A stretch of DNA of 64,000 nt, taken from the NCBI RefSeq assembly GCF_000150955.2, contig NC_011670.1:1345766-1409765 (forward strand). Direction: 5' to 3'. The notes beneath the pieces were generated by a model. The model was not told the DNA's origin, ran no database searches, and worked only from the letters and a program-made list of their open reading frames with translations. Of this stretch, positions 9,318 to 20,338 are shown one piece after another; position 1 is the first letter of the stretch; each line of letters opens with the position of its first letter. This DNA is from Phaeodactylum tricornutum CCAP 1055/1. Lineage: Eukaryota; Bacillariophyta; Bacillariophyceae; Surirellales; Neidiaceae. The translations under genes and the position numbers were made by a program.

Positions 9318-10040
9318 ATGGGAGTTTTGCGCAACTGGACCGACGGCGTGAAGCGACGCCTTACACGTCCAACTCCATCATCAAGAGGACAGGGCAGGAA
9401 GCAGAAATCGCTGCAATATGAAGACCCGTCTGGTGTTTTCGTCAGCACTCGAACTTTACCCCACACACCACCAGCAAGCATGCACACTATTCAGAGTGCC
9501 TCGTCTGCGGAAACATCCGATTCGACTAGTGGGGGTAGCTGGAACTCTACCGGTACTCGTGGATACCACCGCCATTCTCCTCTAATTGTTAAAGATCCCG
9601 AAGCTTCGACGGAAGTAGCCGACGAGGCGGAAGCGCTCGGTCTCGTAATGGCTCGTTCTCGGAGACTTCCAACAACTTGGTATTACTCTTCCAATCATGT
9701 TATGGTCAATATGGAACGGACCAAACGAACCGTCGCACCCTTAACACGAATGCGTGAGCTAGATGAAATTGCTAGAGTACATGCCGAAACGATGGTCGCG
9801 GAATCGCGATTGTACCACATGGATCCGAGCGACTTGTCCGATGCGCTCAACCGACCCGCCACGCGCCGGCTGGGGTGCAATGTCAATAAAGGAATCAGCA
9901 TTGATGATATTCATTTGGGCATGATGGCAACCCTGTCAAATCGTAACAACATAATTGACCGGAGGTATACGCATATGGGCATGGCTACCGCCCGTGATGA
10001 CAGAGGCGTTCTGTATTTGTGTCAAATCTTTCGCGGATAG
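9318..10040 (+). CDS. CAP/SCP-domain protein without signal peptide
   Basis: 240 residues from the first ATG (MGVLRNW). Residues 1-110 are basic and Ser/Thr-rich, probably disordered. The C-terminal half resembles the cysteine-rich secretory/antigen-5/PR-1 (CAP) fold of the bacterial YkwD type: an N-terminal helix with HAETMVAESRLYHMD, a GCNVNKG turn, and the closing NRNNIIDRRYTHMGMATARD and LYLCQIF strands, which match the family ending (R-N-I-L...GVG...YYVTQ-F). CAP proteins are usually secreted. Here no signal peptide is visible, so the location is unclear, and one of the classical His/Glu pair positions is not obvious. Assignment rests on the C-terminal motifs only. Confidence 0.7.
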   Translation: MGVLRNWTDGVKRRLTRPTPSSRGQGRKQKSLQYEDPSGVFVSTRTLPHTPPASMHTIQSASSAETSDSTSGGSWNSTGTRGYHRHSPLIVKDPEASTEVADEAEALGLVMARSRRLPTTWYYSSNHVMVNMERTKRTVAPLTRMRELDEIARVHAETMVAESRLYHMDPSDLSDALNRPATRRLGCNVNKGISIDDIHLGMMATLSNRNNIIDRRYTHMGMATARDDRGVLYLCQIFRG

Positions 10041-11138
10041 AAATGGAAATAGGGAAGCTCTGATAAGAGTGCGTGTAATTTTTAATCACTATAAAGTATG
10101 GTATTGCTTTCACCAAGTTTGCTCCCGGTTCAGTTTTGAGAAGTGTTTCTTCCCATGGTACAGCGTTCTAACTACAAAAACTACCTGCAAAGGAGGTTAC
10201 CTAGGGGAGGGGCGTGGCTACGTCAACTGTTCTCATCACTGTGAGCATATAATATCTGGAGAGCTGTAGCACATCACGTAGCTACTTAGGACACGACCGA
10301 TGTGGCAGGATATCAGACATGCTCATACATGCGGCGTTGATAACATAACAAGATTTTTTCAATTTCTTGAAGTGTTGGAAATCCAAGGAGAAAAACCTCT
10401 ATTTGGGTCTGAAAAAGTGGAAAAATCGCTATTTGGGTCACCTCTTAAACTTTTCTAACTGTAAGTACTCAGAAGTATTTAAGTAAGAGCGCGGAACGCT
10501 TTTTACGGTAAGGCTAAGAATCCAATCTTCGGTAAATGATCTGTATTCAAATTATTAGTTTTACTTACAACTAAATCCGCTCTCACGTTGAAGTACTTAA
10601 GGTACTTTTCAGATTTGAACCTGATAGCGATTTTTTCAACTTTTTTAGACTTTTCTCACTGTCAAACCGAGTCTTAAACCTTCTCACGGCGGTTGCCTGT
10701 GCTGAGCCATCCCGGGTTACCTTCGTTCTAGCTAAAGTATCCACGATGTTATACACACGGAGAGATGGTGTGCATTGATGCCTTACAGTTAATACCTCGC
10801 ATATTTGGTCATTTTCTTTCCTTTCTTCTATAGTATATTATATTGTGGTAACGGAAGAGAATGGTCCCGGAGTATTTGCGAGACATATTTACGTTGACAT
10901 CGTCGTACAGTTGTATATGTGAGCTGACTGTGAGAGCGTTTTTGCAAAGCAGGGTTGCGGGTTTGCCCGGCTTAACAGTAAGTCGTCTCACTGTCAGTAG
11001 CCAAGGCAGGCCAGGCCAAAGCAACAAATCATTTACAACCAATGGGTTTAAACCCTTTTATTCTCACGTGTGAATCAGAAACACAGTGTGGCTTCCTTGA
11101 CTATCCCAAAAAATCCGATGTTCAATAAGTCATAACGT
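10041..11138. other. Intergenic region with MITE-like element
   Basis: 1.1 kb without a gene, the longest gap in the window. It holds a long imperfect inverted repeat (10407-10650, entered separately), a direct repeat of CTATTTGGGTC at 10399 and 10429, and one TAACAGTAA nonamer at 10973-10981. Confidence 0.5.
10407..10650. mobile_element. MITE-like imperfect inverted repeat
   Basis: Left arm 10407-10495 and right arm 10576-10650 are imperfect reverse complements. The outer ends match best: GTCTGAAAAAGTGGAAAAA on the left pairs with the complement of the right end, GTCTAAAAAAGTTGAAAAAA, and both continue TCGCTAT. The inner parts share GAAGTA/AAGTACTT and GAGCGCGGA/GAGAGCGGA. The middle of about 80 bp is not repeated and codes for nothing. 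This is the shape of a short non-autonomous DNA transposon. I could not identify a target-site duplication or a family, so a chance or structural hairpin remains possible. Confidence 0.5.
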
Positions 11139-12965
11139 ATGTTACACAGCAAGGAATCAAACATACTACTCATGTCCCGTTTGGTTTTTCGAAAAGCGTC
11201 TCTAAACAGCGCCAGCAGTCGAGCCAGAGCCGTCCTCCGCCATCCGTGTAATAGCGCTCCAGAGAATGGTTCGTTCCTTGCGCCGTCGCTAGCGAACACT
11301 CACCATTCGCACAGCCTCCACGTAGTGAGCAATTTTTGCACGAGTCTGGTCCGACGAGTCTTCTCGACGACGACATCATCAACGGACGAAGATGTTACCG
11401 ATGAGATAATCTCGGACGATGAAGATTACTTCATTGGGTCGAGCACAAAGCCGGAACCATGGAAAACACTGCTTCAAATTCCTGCCCGCGCTGCATGGCG
11501 CGTGGCATCGCCGCATAGTGATACACCTTTGGATAAAGCTCGTCAGTCTGTTTTGGATGAAGGTTCTCGATCTAATAAGCAATTGCACAAGTCCTACTGC
11601 GATAAAGTAGTAGACGTCCATAGAGAGTTGTTGGGTCGCCGAGAACGAGAACGACTCCGCATTCTACGATCTCGAGAGTATAAGCCGCGAGAAATCAAGA
11701 AGGACGCGGCAATTCAACCCGTCTTGTACGGCCCTGATGAAACCTTGGCTGCTTTTAAATTTCGTCTACTGTCGAACTATGCGATTGCGTTTCGCGTCTT
11801 GGATGAGGCCAGTAGTCTGTTGGGGCCCAACAAATGGAGACCGAAGAGAGTTATCGATTTCGGAATTGGGTGTGGAAGTGCCGCGGCAGCAGCGATGGAA
11901 GTTTGGGACGATATTGAATGGGTCCACGGAATCGACTCCTCGCAAGCAATGCGAGAGGGCGCTCAGCTTTTCTTGGAAGATTATATTAAACATCAAGGAA
12001 GAGAGAACGGCCCAGTGCGCGTTACCTTGTCGGGGCATCTTTCGGTGGAAGTGGCACCGCCATCCTTTGATCTCGCTCTATTTTCCTATACAGCCATGGA
12101 ACTATCACATAGCGCGGGGATCCTGGCCGCAGCCGGGTCATTGTGGGAAAAGCTTCTTCCTGGAGGTATTTTAGTCATGATTGAACCGGGTACACCCGAC
12201 GGATTCAGTTCTGTTCGAATAGTACGTAATATGTTGCTTGAATGCTGTCCTCCTAATCAATCGCAAGCGGGTGGCGACGAATGCCATGTTATTGCACCTT
12301 GTACACACAACGGGCCTTGTCCCATGGAACGATACCAGGAGCTTGTCGATGAACGACGAACACAGCAAGATGTTCCAGAGCCATCCGTCGATCCCGTTTC
12401 CCCAGGCCGCAAGGGTAAGGACAAATCTGGCGAGCTTGAGGGACGCGAGGACGTTGATGAAAACGACGGTATTCGTACCGGATTTTGCAGTTTTGTTCAA
12501 ACAATGCCTGGGGCGTCGTGGAATAGCAAAGGTGAAAAGTTCTCGTACCTTGTGGCACAGAAGAGACTTACAGGAGAATCTTTGGACGAGCCCCACCCTT
12601 TTGCTGACGACGACTTGCTCGCTTTGCTAGAGCGCACACACAGATCGCCGAATGACGTTCAAACTTTCCAGGCTGCCATCGATTTGGAAGAGAGATACAT
12701 AGATTCTGAGGACGACACTTTAGGACTCGAGCTCCTTCGAGGCGACAGAGCCCGGGCGTCGTTCGGAAGAATCGTGAATGCACCCAAAAAGAAGAAGGGC
12801 CACGTGTATATTGAAACATGCACTGCGCCTGGGCGATTAGATCGGCACAAAGTGCGCAAAAGCTTGTCAAAGATCGTACCTGGTATATATGCAGCGGCAA
12901 GAAAAAGTCGGTGGGGCGGATTCTTTCCTGACTCAGAATTTACCAGAGAGAAGAAAGGTAATTAA
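11139..12965 (+). CDS. METTL17: Rsm22/METTL17-type mitochondrial ribosome assembly protein
   Basis: Intronless, 608 residues. The N terminus is rich in Arg, Ser and Leu (a second in-frame ATG, residue 12, begins MSRLVFRKASLNS), typical of mitochondrial import. Residues 240-248 (DFGIGCGSA) form the SAM-binding glycine loop of a class I methyltransferase fold. The family-specific cysteine cluster is present: CHVIAPCTHNGPCPM with Cys 382, 388 and 394, and CSFVQ with Cys 450, the four ligands of the iron-sulfur cluster known for METTL17 and yeast Rsm22. The protein acts in assembly of the mitochondrial small ribosomal subunit. A long charged segment (about 415-445) lies between the third and fourth cysteines. 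The call is firm; whether it still methylates is unknown. Confidence 0.88.
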   Translation: MLHSKESNILLMSRLVFRKASLNSASSRARAVLRHPCNSAPENGSFLAPSLANTHHSHSLHVVSNFCTSLVRRVFSTTTSSTDEDVTDEIISDDEDYFIGSSTKPEPWKTLLQIPARAAWRVASPHSDTPLDKARQSVLDEGSRSNKQLHKSYCDKVVDVHRELLGRRERERLRILRSREYKPREIKKDAAIQPVLYGPDETLAAFKFRLLSNYAIAFRVLDEASSLLGPNKWRPKRVIDFGIGCGSAAAAAMEVWDDIEWVHGIDSSQAMREGAQLFLEDYIKHQGRENGPVRVTLSGHLSVEVAPPSFDLALFSYTAMELSHSAGILAAAGSLWEKLLPGGILVMIEPGTPDGFSSVRIVRNMLLECCPPNQSQAGGDECHVIAPCTHNGPCPMERYQELVDERRTQQDVPEPSVDPVSPGRKGKDKSGELEGREDVDENDGIRTGFCSFVQTMPGASWNSKGEKFSYLVAQKRLTGESLDEPHPFADDDLLALLERTHRSPNDVQTFQAAIDLEERYIDSEDDTLGLELLRGDRARASFGRIVNAPKKKKGHVYIETCTAPGRLDRHKVRKSLSKIVPGIYAAARKSRWGGFFPDSEFTREKKGN

Positions 12966-13065
12966 AGGAGTTCATCTCCATCATATGCTACACATCTCTA
13001 TTGTTTGTCTTATTGGTGAGTACAAGTGTGTTTAAACTAGAAGCGATTACAGCAAAAGCGAAGCG

Positions 13066-16000
13066 CTAGGACAGCTTTAGCTCGCGCTGTCTCCATTCGG
13101 GCGGATAGTGTTTCACAACCGCAAAGATTGGAGGCTGCCCTGTTCTCACTTCGAGCGCATTGGGCAAGGCTTGCGGTGAATTTTGATTTCCTCCAACCTC
13201 TTCTTGTTCGGCTCCAAGAACGCTCCCCCTTGTACTCGCTTCATTCTCAACAGCTTTTTGCCTTGGCATTCCTTGCCAGGGAACGTCGAAAATCATGTTG
13301 TGAACATCATATGAATGTGCGGGGTCGTTCCAACCAATTAGACCCTTGTCAATATTGTCGACGTTACAAGCTAAGAGAGGAAAAGGTAAAGATTTCAGCT
13401 TGACTTGCGGGACATAAGCAAAAATTTCCAGGTTAGTGCTGAAATCGATTCGCTGATTCTGACCACTGGTATGATATATGCCACGAAACCAGGACAACAA
13501 GAAGTTAATGGTCGAAGAACCAAAAAAGAAAACAAGAAAGCCGACAAGAAGTGCAACGGCTGTCCAGCCGTAGACGCTCGTCAGCGTCTCTTGTGAGTCG
13601 CTCATCCAACTTAATCCAACCGGCTGGATGCGCTTTGTTGGAGGAAAGGAAAAACCACTGACTTCTCGCCAACTCTGGCTGCACGCTACAACTGGAGTGT
13701 CCTGTGAAACGGTGACAACGTCGGCAGTAGAGGAGTTTGCGAATTGTACATTGAAGTATTCTCTTGCTGCGTTGGTAAAGATGGGTGTATCTGGATCGCA
13801 AACATTGTCGTATGGGAACTGAGCCCAGGTGTACGCGCTTACTAAAGCAAAGGCCAAGACGCTCCCAGAAAAAAAATACCTTCGACTGAAGCGTGCCAGC
13901 TCTGGCCCTATGAATGGTCGCCATGCCCAGATGCGCATCAAGCAGTATTTGTCGGTCTATAGCAATGGTTGAAGTATCCGTGAGAAGTCGAAGGCAAGAA
14001 TGGCTGTAATTTGAGCAGTACACAACTTACATAGTATTGAACAAAGAGAATTGCCGCACCGAAAAAGAAGGTCGACGGAAATAACGCTGAATAGAAAAAG
14101 CAAAGAAAGAGCACTTTCGTCAAATCTGTGTACCGCTCACCGAGGTTATAGAACGTGCCTTGGAAATTCAAATTCATAAGTTCTTGGTTTCGAGCACGTG
14201 GAGCAAGCACATGCTTCTGGATGTTACCCCAAAGGTCCAATAAACGTAGACCAGGCACTAGCCATAGCTCGGACCACAGAATGGAATTGATTGTCGGCAA
14301 GACGCTGGTCCTTTCAGGACTAACGGTGCTTGTAAAAGGAGTGATTAATTTCGTAAGGACGGCCGTATTCACCCAACGGAAGAGAGTAATCTTCAAGTAC
14401 AGAGAGGTTTGGAAGCTCCCTTCGGTGGTATGGGGTTCGAAGATCATTAAGAGCTTGACGATCTGTGGAATAATCGAATTGAATACGGAAACCAAAGGGC
14501 CAGAGTATCCAGGCCCCAAGTTTTCACGAACTTTTGCTACCAAGTATCCAGAAAAAGAAACGACACCCAGTGTAATGAGCAAATTCAATATGCGGAGAAT
14601 GATCTTTCGCAACGTCGAGGCGCTGAGATCCATCCAGCGAACAGCACTTGGTTCGGTTGGCTCTTCAACCTTCAAAACACGGTCACGGAAAATGGCACTA
14701 GGGGCAGAGTTGGCCGTGTTGTTCCGGATTGCGTCAAGCTTTCCCACAGAGAGAGCTGCAAGAGCCGCGCGCTGTCCTTCCTCGGTTTCGAACGTGACAA
14801 AGACGTTCGACACCGTGTATTTCTCCCCCTGAAGCTCCTTGATTTGGTCGGTCAAACGGAAGACTCGATCCACCAAAACTTCGGGCGGCAAGAACATGTT
14901 GAAGATTCGCAGAAAAGGAAATACCGCACATCCCAAGAAGCGCATGATGCAACCATCAGGCTCGGCTTCTCGGTCTTGAATCAGTCGGGCTACTGCTGAA
15001 CGGACCTGGTCCTCATCATCCATGTCGGTTCCTTTCGGCAGCATAAGCCGCAAATTATGCCGGTGAACACGACGCGCCAGCAGTAGGTTCAAAAGCGACT
15101 CGTTGTTTAACCCTACGGTAACCACTGTTACCTGCTTTTCCGCAAATTGTGCAAAGAAATCGCGCCACTCATCCGGATCGTATGCATCAGGAGGAGGATT
15201 CTTGACGATGACGGAATAATCCGTCGACGTTAATCTATAGATTAAAGAGTTAGCAAAACCAAAATCAAATGCAGACAAACAAATCACAAAATGAAGATTT
15301 CACTCACTTGTCCTCGTCGAATCGAACTTCACGAGCTTTAAGATAAAGCGACACCAAAGCCATTAGAATACCCAAAAACAAAAGAGTAATCCAATTGACC
15401 ATTCCATTTTGCAGGAAGCTCCCGTCGTCGCAGCCATTGCGAACGACCAAAACTGTTCCGTCGTCTGCAATACCAAAACGGTCGTCTTCTCCTTCGGAGG
15501 AGTAACCTTCCTGAGTGCATCCTTCTGCACAGACAACCCAGTCGCCGGTGGTGCAAATGGCGGTACCGACTAGCGAAAAGGTTGACAATGAATTCTTTCC
15601 GTTCGGCGAGTATTCCGTAGAACCGTAGTAGTAAATACTGTAGATATTGAGCAGACCCGCCAGCAAGAGAATCATCGACATAATTCGCACACTGGAAAAG
15701 TATAGATCCACACCAATGCCCCATCTAAAAGAAATTACAAGGAGTAAGATCTCACGTCAGGGAATGCCAGATGTATAAAGCCAGGCGCCGATCCATACAT
15801 GCGTCGAACACTACGTACTCAATAAAGGAAGACGACGGTGTCTTGAGTGGATTGTATAGATCCGTACTTTGCGATTCCCCAGGTTCGGCCCGTCGCAGAA
15901 CATGCTCTGCCGTTTGTTCCCCGCCGGCAAAATGCCGGGGGAGTGTAATATGCTCGTAGTACGCATACGCCATACTCAACGAAGGAGCACCCTTGATATC

Positions 16001-16307
16001 GCGGCGGGGGAAGTACCACTTGTACTGTGAGAATCAAACAGAACACAAAGCAGTGAGCCGAAAATCATTTCCAAGAACAACAAAGTCTGTCGATCCGATT
16101 TATTTTATTCGAATGCTCTACTCGTACCTTCATGAGGAAATTTTCCACGACGCGGCGTGTCCATGTCTTACGTGTCAAGTCGTCCTCCTTGGCGAAATTT
16201 TCAATCAGGGCATCGACCTCCTCTTCCGTCAGTCGTAATCGCTCCGACGAAACGTTTTGCGAGGCATTCCGCGTCGGTTGGGGTCGATCCTCTTGATGGG
16301 CAAGCAT
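13066..16307 (-). CDS. CSC1/TMEM63 (OSCA) mechanosensitive or osmosensitive cation channel
   Basis: Five exons read on the minus strand: 16307-16128, 16024-15756, 15724-15308, 15234-14031 and 13956-13066. Introns are 103, 31, 73 and 74 nt, all GT-AG, and exon lengths sum to 987 codons (986 residues) with matching phases. It belongs to the CSC1/OSCA/TMEM63 family (DUF221): an N-terminal membrane segment after residue 150 (MSMILLLAGLLNIYS), a large cytosolic RRM-like insert (VFVTFETEEGQRAALAAL) and a C-terminal multi-pass channel core with SELWLVPGLRLLDLW, FQGTFYNLGERYTDLTKV and QYYTDKYCLMRIW. These channels conduct calcium and other cations on membrane tension at the plasma membrane or endomembranes. 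Exon 4, with the core motifs, is beyond doubt; the 31-nt intron is the weakest junction. Confidence 0.88.
15725..15755 (-). other. Putative 31-nt intron
   Basis: On the minus strand it begins GTGAGATC and ends TTTCTTTTAG. Removing it joins ...WHSLT to WGIGVDLYF and carries the frame past a TGA formed at the donor. At 31 nt it is less than half the length of any other intron read here. Confidence 0.55.
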
Positions 16308-16749
16308 GGAAGCGGTTCAAAAGAGAAGGACAGGTATTCCGAGCTACGCTAATTCTTTCGGCTCAGGACGCTAGAGCTGCTTTTCCAGAGCGATGTAAGA
16401 GAGGTGTGAATGTAAGAATGGATTCCGCAAACAGGATAATGACAGTGAAGTTACCTGCGGTGATCCGTAGCAGGTTTTGGTCCTCTCTTCCGAATTGCTC
16501 TCTTTTTTTACTTAAGGCGTCACAGACTTTCAAAACTGTGCAAAGACACAACGACGTTGGAACGCCGGCAGGCTCCACCAACAAATCATACCCGGAGGAA
16601 GAGTTGAATGAACGTGAATCACTTTTAGCTTGATTCACGGATAAGTTCGTAGTCCATCTATCTATCTATCTATCTACTAGCTAGTATCTCGGCCGACAAC
16701 TTACAGTTAGCTCAAAAGCTGATTTCACTGGTATATGTTCCCCAAGAAA
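16308..16749. other. Intergenic region with ATCT microsatellite
   Basis: 442 bp upstream of the channel gene and downstream of the MYND gene, both leftward. It contains a short tandem run of ATCT units at about 16656-16676. No gene seen. Confidence 0.45.
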
Positions 16750-18567
16750 CTATTCCAATTTTTGTTCGTTGAAAACATAAAGAAAACCATTGCTCATTTG
16801 TGGCAGATTCATGCTGTAGACAGGCATGGCGCGGGGTTGTCGGAAAGGGTTAACGCGGAGCGATTCTCGTGCCGATGCTCCTCCCAGACTGGCGCAGTGT
16901 AATCCACTGTACTCGTTGTAGTCTGTAAAGACGCCTACCACCGACGGGTGGAGGTTTAAAAAGGTCACAACGCTCCGCCAGCTTTCGTAGGCAAACAGAC
17001 CCGCATTAAACGCCATGATCATGTCCGGAGGACCACTGCCACAGTCAAAATTGGGATCCAAACTATCTCCGTAGGTTCCCATGGTCAGTACAAGAAGAAG
17101 CGTGTTGGTTAAACGAATCTCAAACGAGTTATTCATATGCGATAGAGACGGTGGCAGCATATCCTTTCGTACCACAAAGACCAGCTCGACTGCTACATCA
17201 TCGGGCAATAGAAATGAGACTTCCTTGAAGAGATCCAGAAAGTTGAGCTCCTTTTCCACTCCAACCACGTGAATTCGTAATGGGCGATTCAGCATGTGCG
17301 CCACAGTACAGGGTACCGATCCATGCATCACAATGGCGTAGTAGAGCGTGAGCGGAAAGGACAAAAGCAATCCGATGGGGCTCGATTCGCGCACATCTCG
17401 CAACTGATAGTATTCTCTCCAGGATGTCAGTTTTAACATTCCTACTTCGTTGCGATCCAGCAGAGTAAGACGAATCGTATCGTCGACGGTGACAGCGCGT
17501 TCTGGTGGAATGTCTGTGACCGGAGCTAAGCCGGATATATACGTTTCCCGTGTTGTCACGTCAACCGTTCTTGCGCTCCGGCCTGTACCACCTTCCCAGC
17601 CATCCCATTCGGTCCGCCACCAAGACTGACTCGTCTCCTCCACACCCAGCTCACGAAGAAATTTCTCGTAGGGGGTTGAAGATGTTTGGAACGGACGCGA
17701 GGTTAGTATTTGAGACCAGGGACCCAAATGAAAAGTGGACAGTCCTGTGCGTCGTGAAATGTACAGCTCCCAGGTTTTGCACTGACAATCATGGGACCAT
17801 CCTAAAACCCGGCACGATCGAGGTGCAGTACAAAAGTACACGCCTCGACAGTCCGAACAAAGCACGGAAGCGGGACCACGGCAATGAATGCACAACGGCT
17901 CATTGGTCACAAAATGGCGTGTTACAGTCTGTAGGGAGGGAACGTCCTGTAATTTCTCTATTGAATCGGTTGCGTTCAGTAACTCATTTTCCGAGTCTTC
18001 CTGGTCACGAATTGTTTCTGACACAGTAGAATTGTCGCAACTGTTTCCCCTAGAGTGCTCGTCGGCTGGTTTTTCTTCAATCATGGCAGCTGCTAACTTT
18101 TCCAGAACGGCCCCATCGTGGTAATTTTCTTTGGCCGCATTCGCTAGCCACATGGGCACATCAGGAACAGGCGAAGCGTGGTCAACGACCAAGACCTGGC
18201 GAACACATTTACGTAAATCCGGTGTCACGCAACATGTTGTGAGCACATCGGACAGACTCAGAGTCGAAAAATCGGTTCTCCACAATACGACATTACCATA
18301 GAACCGCAAGCGAAATAGACCACACGCCATCGACAATCGAGTTGCCCGCACATTGGGCTGCGCATTATTGATAGTGCATGCATGAGCGGCGTAGAGGCCT
18401 GGAACTTTCGTGGAAGGACGCAGCAACAAGCTCGTCTGGAAGTCATCGGACGTCGCGACGCTCAGCAGACGGGCAACTTTATCGGCATACGCGTACTTGG
18501 AAAAGTTTGCCTGAAGCAGCCCCTCGTTTTCATTCTCTGGAATGAAAACGACAGGGAAGAGTGTCAT
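16750..18567 (-). CDS. MYND zinc-finger protein with MSS51-like C-terminal domain
   Basis: Intronless, 605 residues. A MYND-type zinc finger lies near residues 226-270: CIHC, CSDC, YFC and SC knuckles, then WSHDCQC. The C-terminal 230 residues resemble the domain shared by yeast Mss51 and ZMYND15-type proteins: SPIGLLLSFPLTLYYAI, RIHVVGVEKELNFLDLF, PDMIMAFNAGLFAYESW and VVGVFTDYNEYS. Yeast Mss51 activates COX1 mRNA translation in mitochondria, but many homologues have other or unknown roles, and no mitochondrial presequence is seen here. The N-terminal 200 residues are not recognised. Family assignment is reasonable; function remains open. Confidence 0.8.
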   Translation of the reverse strand: MTLFPVVFIPENENEGLLQANFSKYAYADKVARLLSVATSDDFQTSLLLRPSTKVPGLYAAHACTINNAQPNVRATRLSMACGLFRLRFYGNVVLWRTDFSTLSLSDVLTTCCVTPDLRKCVRQVLVVDHASPVPDVPMWLANAAKENYHDGAVLEKLAAAMIEEKPADEHSRGNSCDNSTVSETIRDQEDSENELLNATDSIEKLQDVPSLQTVTRHFVTNEPLCIHCRGPASVLCSDCRGVYFCTAPRSCRVLGWSHDCQCKTWELYISRRTGLSTFHLGPWSQILTSRPFQTSSTPYEKFLRELGVEETSQSWWRTEWDGWEGGTGRSARTVDVTTRETYISGLAPVTDIPPERAVTVDDTIRLTLLDRNEVGMLKLTSWREYYQLRDVRESSPIGLLLSFPLTLYYAIVMHGSVPCTVAHMLNRPLRIHVVGVEKELNFLDLFKEVSFLLPDDVAVELVFVVRKDMLPPSLSHMNNSFEIRLTNTLLLVLTMGTYGDSLDPNFDCGSGPPDMIMAFNAGLFAYESWRSVVTFLNLHPSVVGVFTDYNEYSGLHCASLGGASARESLRVNPFRQPRAMPVYSMNLPQMSNGFLYVFNEQKLE

Positions 18568-19285
18568 CTTCTTTCATGGTCCGTTTTAAGCAGTGTGCAC
18601 GGACTGGGCTCGGACGTCAAGTGTCAAGAATTCCCATCCACAAAACTACGTTTGTTGATATCACGTCCTTTTTCGTCCATATTTTCGCAAACGAATGAAT
18701 CGTAAATTGCAACTCTGGATCACGAAGTGGTAGTCACGGGAAAGCAATTCTATGCTTTGTTGAAGCCGGTAAACAACTATGATTTTCGATCAAATAGCCG
18801 TTACTTTTCAAAAGAACGGGAATAATATGTATCAGAAGAAGCGGGATCAATCGTCGAAATGAATTTGGTTGGTATCGGATATGGTAGGGTCCTGAACTGT
18901 GGTTGCGTCTCTGTCGCCACCTCGGAAAAATCAACCATTGAGGTGGTCTCAATGTCTAGCTAGATATGACTTCACGATACAATCTCTCAGCCAATCAAAG
19001 TGAATACTAAACTTTGGTAGCTGTGAATCAATTACAGCTATGGAGTCTCGCTATGGGTGAGGTTGCGACTCTACCATAGTGCACGGCAGTGCTGGAGAAA
19101 GCCGCAGCGAAAGAGCCGGAAAGGTTCCTTTGTACTGACCTCGTGAACAACCCTTACATGAGAGAGTGAAATTAGTGTATACTACCCGTCTGTTGTCGAA
19201 AAAGAAGACAAACCGAAGCTCGATGGGATGCTATCGTTGTCGATTAGTTACTGCTATCGTCTATCTCAACATTGGGCACCGCGAG
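18568..19285. other. Intergenic region
   Basis: 718 bp holding the promoter of the leftward MYND gene and the 3' region of the next leftward gene. Short open frames here have no support. No repeat or RNA gene seen. Confidence 0.4.
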
Positions 19286-19894
19286 CTACTCGATATCATT
19301 GTACGCGAGAATTTCCAACATACCGGGTATCGAAACGGTATCGACGGCGTTTTCTGGCTCTTTCCCTTCTATTGTTGGCCAGGGCAAGTTCCATAACGAA
19401 ATACGTTCCCGTTTTGGAAGCGTTTTGGGCCGGTGATGCCGTGGGCGCAACGAGGCATGCTCGACGACTAGTCGCCATTTGGTTCCGTGGCGATTGTAAG
19501 AAACGAGACGCCCCCGGAGCAGAGCCGATGGTGGGAGGGGAGCGCCATCGAGGTTTATCTGGGAATGTTTTTGCTGGTGATGAAAATGTTGTGATTCCGC
19601 AACCGCTCGGCCGAAAGCTCCCATGATCCGGTCCGTGGCTTCATCTCCAAATATTGGCGATACGTGACTATTCGGCTGGTTTTTCCCGCATTCGTTGGTT
19701 TCTTCAACAGTTCTGTCGTTCACCGTTTCCAATGTTGATTGTAAAGCTCGGTAAAGCGTCAAAGCGAGAATCCCTTGGCACGAAGTGTCCCGCGCAATCG
19801 AGTCAGCCGGTGGCGGTGACGGCGGTCGACTTCCCCAAACAGGATCCTGCGGTGCGTCTAACTCGATCGCGGTATCGATCAATTCGTCATCCAT
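19286..19894 (-). CDS. Hypothetical protein with YNRHGTKW motif
   Basis: Leftward single-exon gene of 202 residues. It begins with an acidic, Pro-rich leader (MDDELIDTAIELDAPQDP, then RPPSPPP), has a helical middle (GILALTLYRALQSTLETVND) and ends in a compact basic motif region, LLRGRLVSYNRHGTKWRLVVEHASLRPR (about residues 125-152 in pieces), whose Trp/Arg/Tyr pattern looks conserved. No signal peptide or membrane segment. I do not recognise the family. It is divergent from the phosphopantetheine adenylyltransferase gene across 444 bp. Confidence 0.6.
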   Translation of the reverse strand: MDDELIDTAIELDAPQDPVWGSRPPSPPPADSIARDTSCQGILALTLYRALQSTLETVNDRTVEETNECGKNQPNSHVSPIFGDEATDRIMGAFGRAVAESQHFHHQQKHSQINLDGAPLPPSALLRGRLVSYNRHGTKWRLVVEHASLRPRHHRPKTLPKRERISLWNLPWPTIEGKEPENAVDTVSIPGMLEILAYNDIE

Positions 19895-20338
19895 CGAGGC
19901 ACTGACTGTTTCCTGAATTTTCTCTAGCTAGAAAAAATCTGCAGCGTAACATTCTAGTCATCCGAAATATGGGACGGAGTTGACGTTCGTGCCAAATGGT
20001 TTCATCGTTTGTGCAGTTCATTCTTTGTGTGATCAACATGCTCACTTTGGGGTTGTCGTGCAACTTTAGGCGCTCACACTTAGACGAAATTACAAAATGT
20101 GATTCCAAGCTACCAGTACGGTTGCAGAGAATAAATTTTTCGAAGCACAGGATTTCCATCGCATTCGTAGTTGTTTTTGGCGGAGCGAGGAGAGACGATC
20201 ACCACGATTCTGATTTCACAGTCGGTTCATTATTATCACGACCATCCTTCGTGTTACTGTAACGATTCCATAAGCTCTGTCGCCTCCTCACAGCAATTTA
20301 CCTACAATAAGAGTCTTTCATACAATAAAAAGGCCTGC
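19895..20338. promoter_or_regulatory. Divergent promoter region
   Basis: 444 bp between head-to-head genes. The rightward frame is open upstream of the ATG at 20339 only through non-ATG codons. One TGACGT hexamer lies near 19980. Confidence 0.4.

Noticed and set aside
10407-10650. Hairpin as a non-coding RNA gene
   Set aside because: The arms are too long and imperfect, and no polymerase III boxes or T-run terminator accompany them; a MITE-like element fits better.
12171-12900. Several leftward frames inside the Rsm22/METTL17 gene
   Set aside because: Shadows of a firmly assigned coding sequence on the other strand.
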